Positions 4,733 to 5,462 of a stretch of 5,462 nucleotides of DNA are shown here, in pieces. Position 1 is the first letter of the stretch. Each line of letters opens with the position of its first letter. The notes beneath the pieces are model-generated. The model did no database searches. It was not told the origin of the DNA and saw nothing but the letters and a program-made list of their open reading frames with translations. Source of the DNA: an uncultured Micrococcales bacterium (lineage in GTDB: Bacteria; Actinomycetota; Actinomycetes; Actinomycetales; Microbacteriaceae); contig CALFOB010000023.1 of the NCBI GenBank assembly GCA_937919125.1, forward strand, positions 1-5,462. Direction: 5' to 3'. The translations under genes were made by a program, and so were the position numbers.

Positions 4733-5462
4733 CAGACCAACCTGAGCAACCGGAAGTTGAAAGCGTTCTATTAGACCAACCTCGACTTCCAGTGAAGCTA
4801 GTAGAAACCACAGAATCTCTAAAATCTTTTATCCAGGACCTCAACAAATCAGATGGACCAATTGCTTTAGATGCTGAGAGGGCAAGTGGATTCAGGTACG
4901 GGCAAAGAGCATATCTTTTACAGATAGCCATCCAGGATCAATGCATTTACCTGATTGACCCAGTTGCTGACTATGAAGAGTCAGTTTGGAGTGAGTTTCT
5001 AAACTCGGTTAGTTCAAAGCCTTGGCTTATTCACGCTGCTTCGCAAGACCTACCTTGCCTAACTGAACTCAAACTAAAACCAATCAAAATCCTCGACACA
5101 GAGTTAGCGGCTCGACTTCTTGGCTTACCAAGAGTCGCTCTTGGAACATTAACTGAGCACTACCTACAACTCAAGCTTGCCAAGGAACACTCCGCAGTTG
5201 ACTGGAGTGAGCGACCACTTCCAGAGAACTGGTTGAACTATGCAGCCCTAGATGTTGATGTTCTTTTCGATTTATGGGCCGCAGTTGAAAAAGATTTGGA
5301 AGAGAACAATAAGTCAACAATTGCCGAAGCAGAATTTGATTTCCTTCTTATCCCAAGCACTAAAGCTCCTAAGGTTGACCGGTGGCGATCAATGTCCGGA
5401 CTTCATGAAGTCAAGGATGAAAGAGCGCTTACTGTCGCAAAGTACCTCTGGGAAGCTCGAGA
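4729..5462 (+). CDS. rnd: Ribonuclease D (DEDDy 3'-5' exonuclease plus HRDC), 3' end cut off by window edge
   Basis: RNase D trims RNA from the 3' end, classically tRNA precursors, using two metal ions in a DEDDy active site. From ATG 4729 the frame stays open for 244 codons to the window end. Exo I is ALDAERASGFRY at 46-57 with Asp48 and Glu50; exo II is HAASQDLPCL at 102-111 with Asp107; exo III is YAALD at 171-175 with Tyr171 and Asp175. All four acidic residues and the Tyr are therefore present. VDWSERPLP at 157-164 is the usual segment before exo III. An HRDC nucleic-acid-binding domain begins near 217 (RWRSMSGLHEVKDERAL) and is interrupted by the edge; a full protein would be expected near 370-420 aa. 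The first 20 residues are an acidic, Gln/Pro-containing lead. The start sits inside the DUF3000 stop (ATGA), giving translational coupling. Confidence 0.93.
   Translation, partial: MTDQPEQPEVESVLLDQPRLPVKLVETTESLKSFIQDLNKSDGPIALDAERASGFRYGQRAYLLQIAIQDQCIYLIDPVADYEESVWSEFLNSVSSKPWLIHAASQDLPCLTELKLKPIKILDTELAARLLGLPRVALGTLTEHYLQLKLAKEHSAVDWSERPLPENWLNYAALDVDVLFDLWAAVEKDLEENNKSTIAEAEFDFLLIPSTKAPKVDRWRSMSGLHEVKDERALTVAKYLWEAR

Noticed and set aside
4722..4931. Minus-strand open frame of 69 codons
   Set aside because: It is antisense to the conserved RNase D N-terminus, including exonuclease motif I, and shows no protein-like pattern.
1..5462. Defence system, mobile element, CRISPR array, tRNA or rRNA gene
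   Set aside because: No transposase, integrase, repeat-spacer pattern, terminal repeats or RNA gene fold was found on either strand; all space is taken by conserved housekeeping-type genes with short gaps.

Overview
The window looks like a compact chromosomal stretch from a low-to-mid GC actinobacterium, most likely a small-genome aquatic lineage near Microbacteriaceae (the acI/Nanopelagicales group is an alternative). The evidence is that nearly every protein reads as an actinobacterial family version: a mycobacterial-type SseA rhodanese with loop CRIGERS, the actinobacterial SufE-like protein, a ZapE ending in a YRKKY motif, a DUF3000 protein, and an RNase D with exonuclease motif I written DAERASG. 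The DNA is far less GC-rich than in most actinobacteria. Genes are tightly packed (4-nt overlaps, 2-nt gaps, one convergent overlap), as in streamlined genomes. The lineage call is inference from family resemblance, not a search.

Layout. (1) 1-936, minus: zapE, an AFG1-like AAA ATPase, cut by the window edge just before its C-terminus. (2) 937-1021: a short divergent promoter region. (3) 1022-3017, plus: a three-gene operon, sseA (thiosulfate sulfurtransferase), a SufE-like sulfur acceptor, and a divergent protein resembling the RibD C-terminal reductase that starts at TTG inside the sufE stop region. (4) 2998-4089, minus: an alpha/beta hydrolase with a full Ser-Asp-His triad, convergent with the operon and overlapping it by 20 nt. 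(5) 4090-4150: a second short divergent promoter region. (6) 4151 to the window end, plus: a DUF3000 protein and ribonuclease D, overlapping by 4 nt (ATGA), the latter cut by the window edge inside its HRDC domain.

How the genes work together. The SseA-SufE pair is a sulfane-sulfur module: SseA carries persulfide on Cys247 and SufE can accept sulfur on Cys53. The RibD-like protein is co-transcribed, but its link to sulfur chemistry is unknown; it may sit here because of old synteny with zapE. RNase D is a 3'-5' exoribonuclease, and its coupling to DUF3000 suggests, without proving, a shared RNA-related job.

I found no RNA gene, mobile element, CRISPR array or convincing intrinsic terminator, and no clear new multi-gene system. 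The best leads are the divergent RibD-like protein with its altered catalytic motif, the possible DUF3000-RNase D functional unit, and the matching overlapping -10 geometry in both divergent promoter regions.
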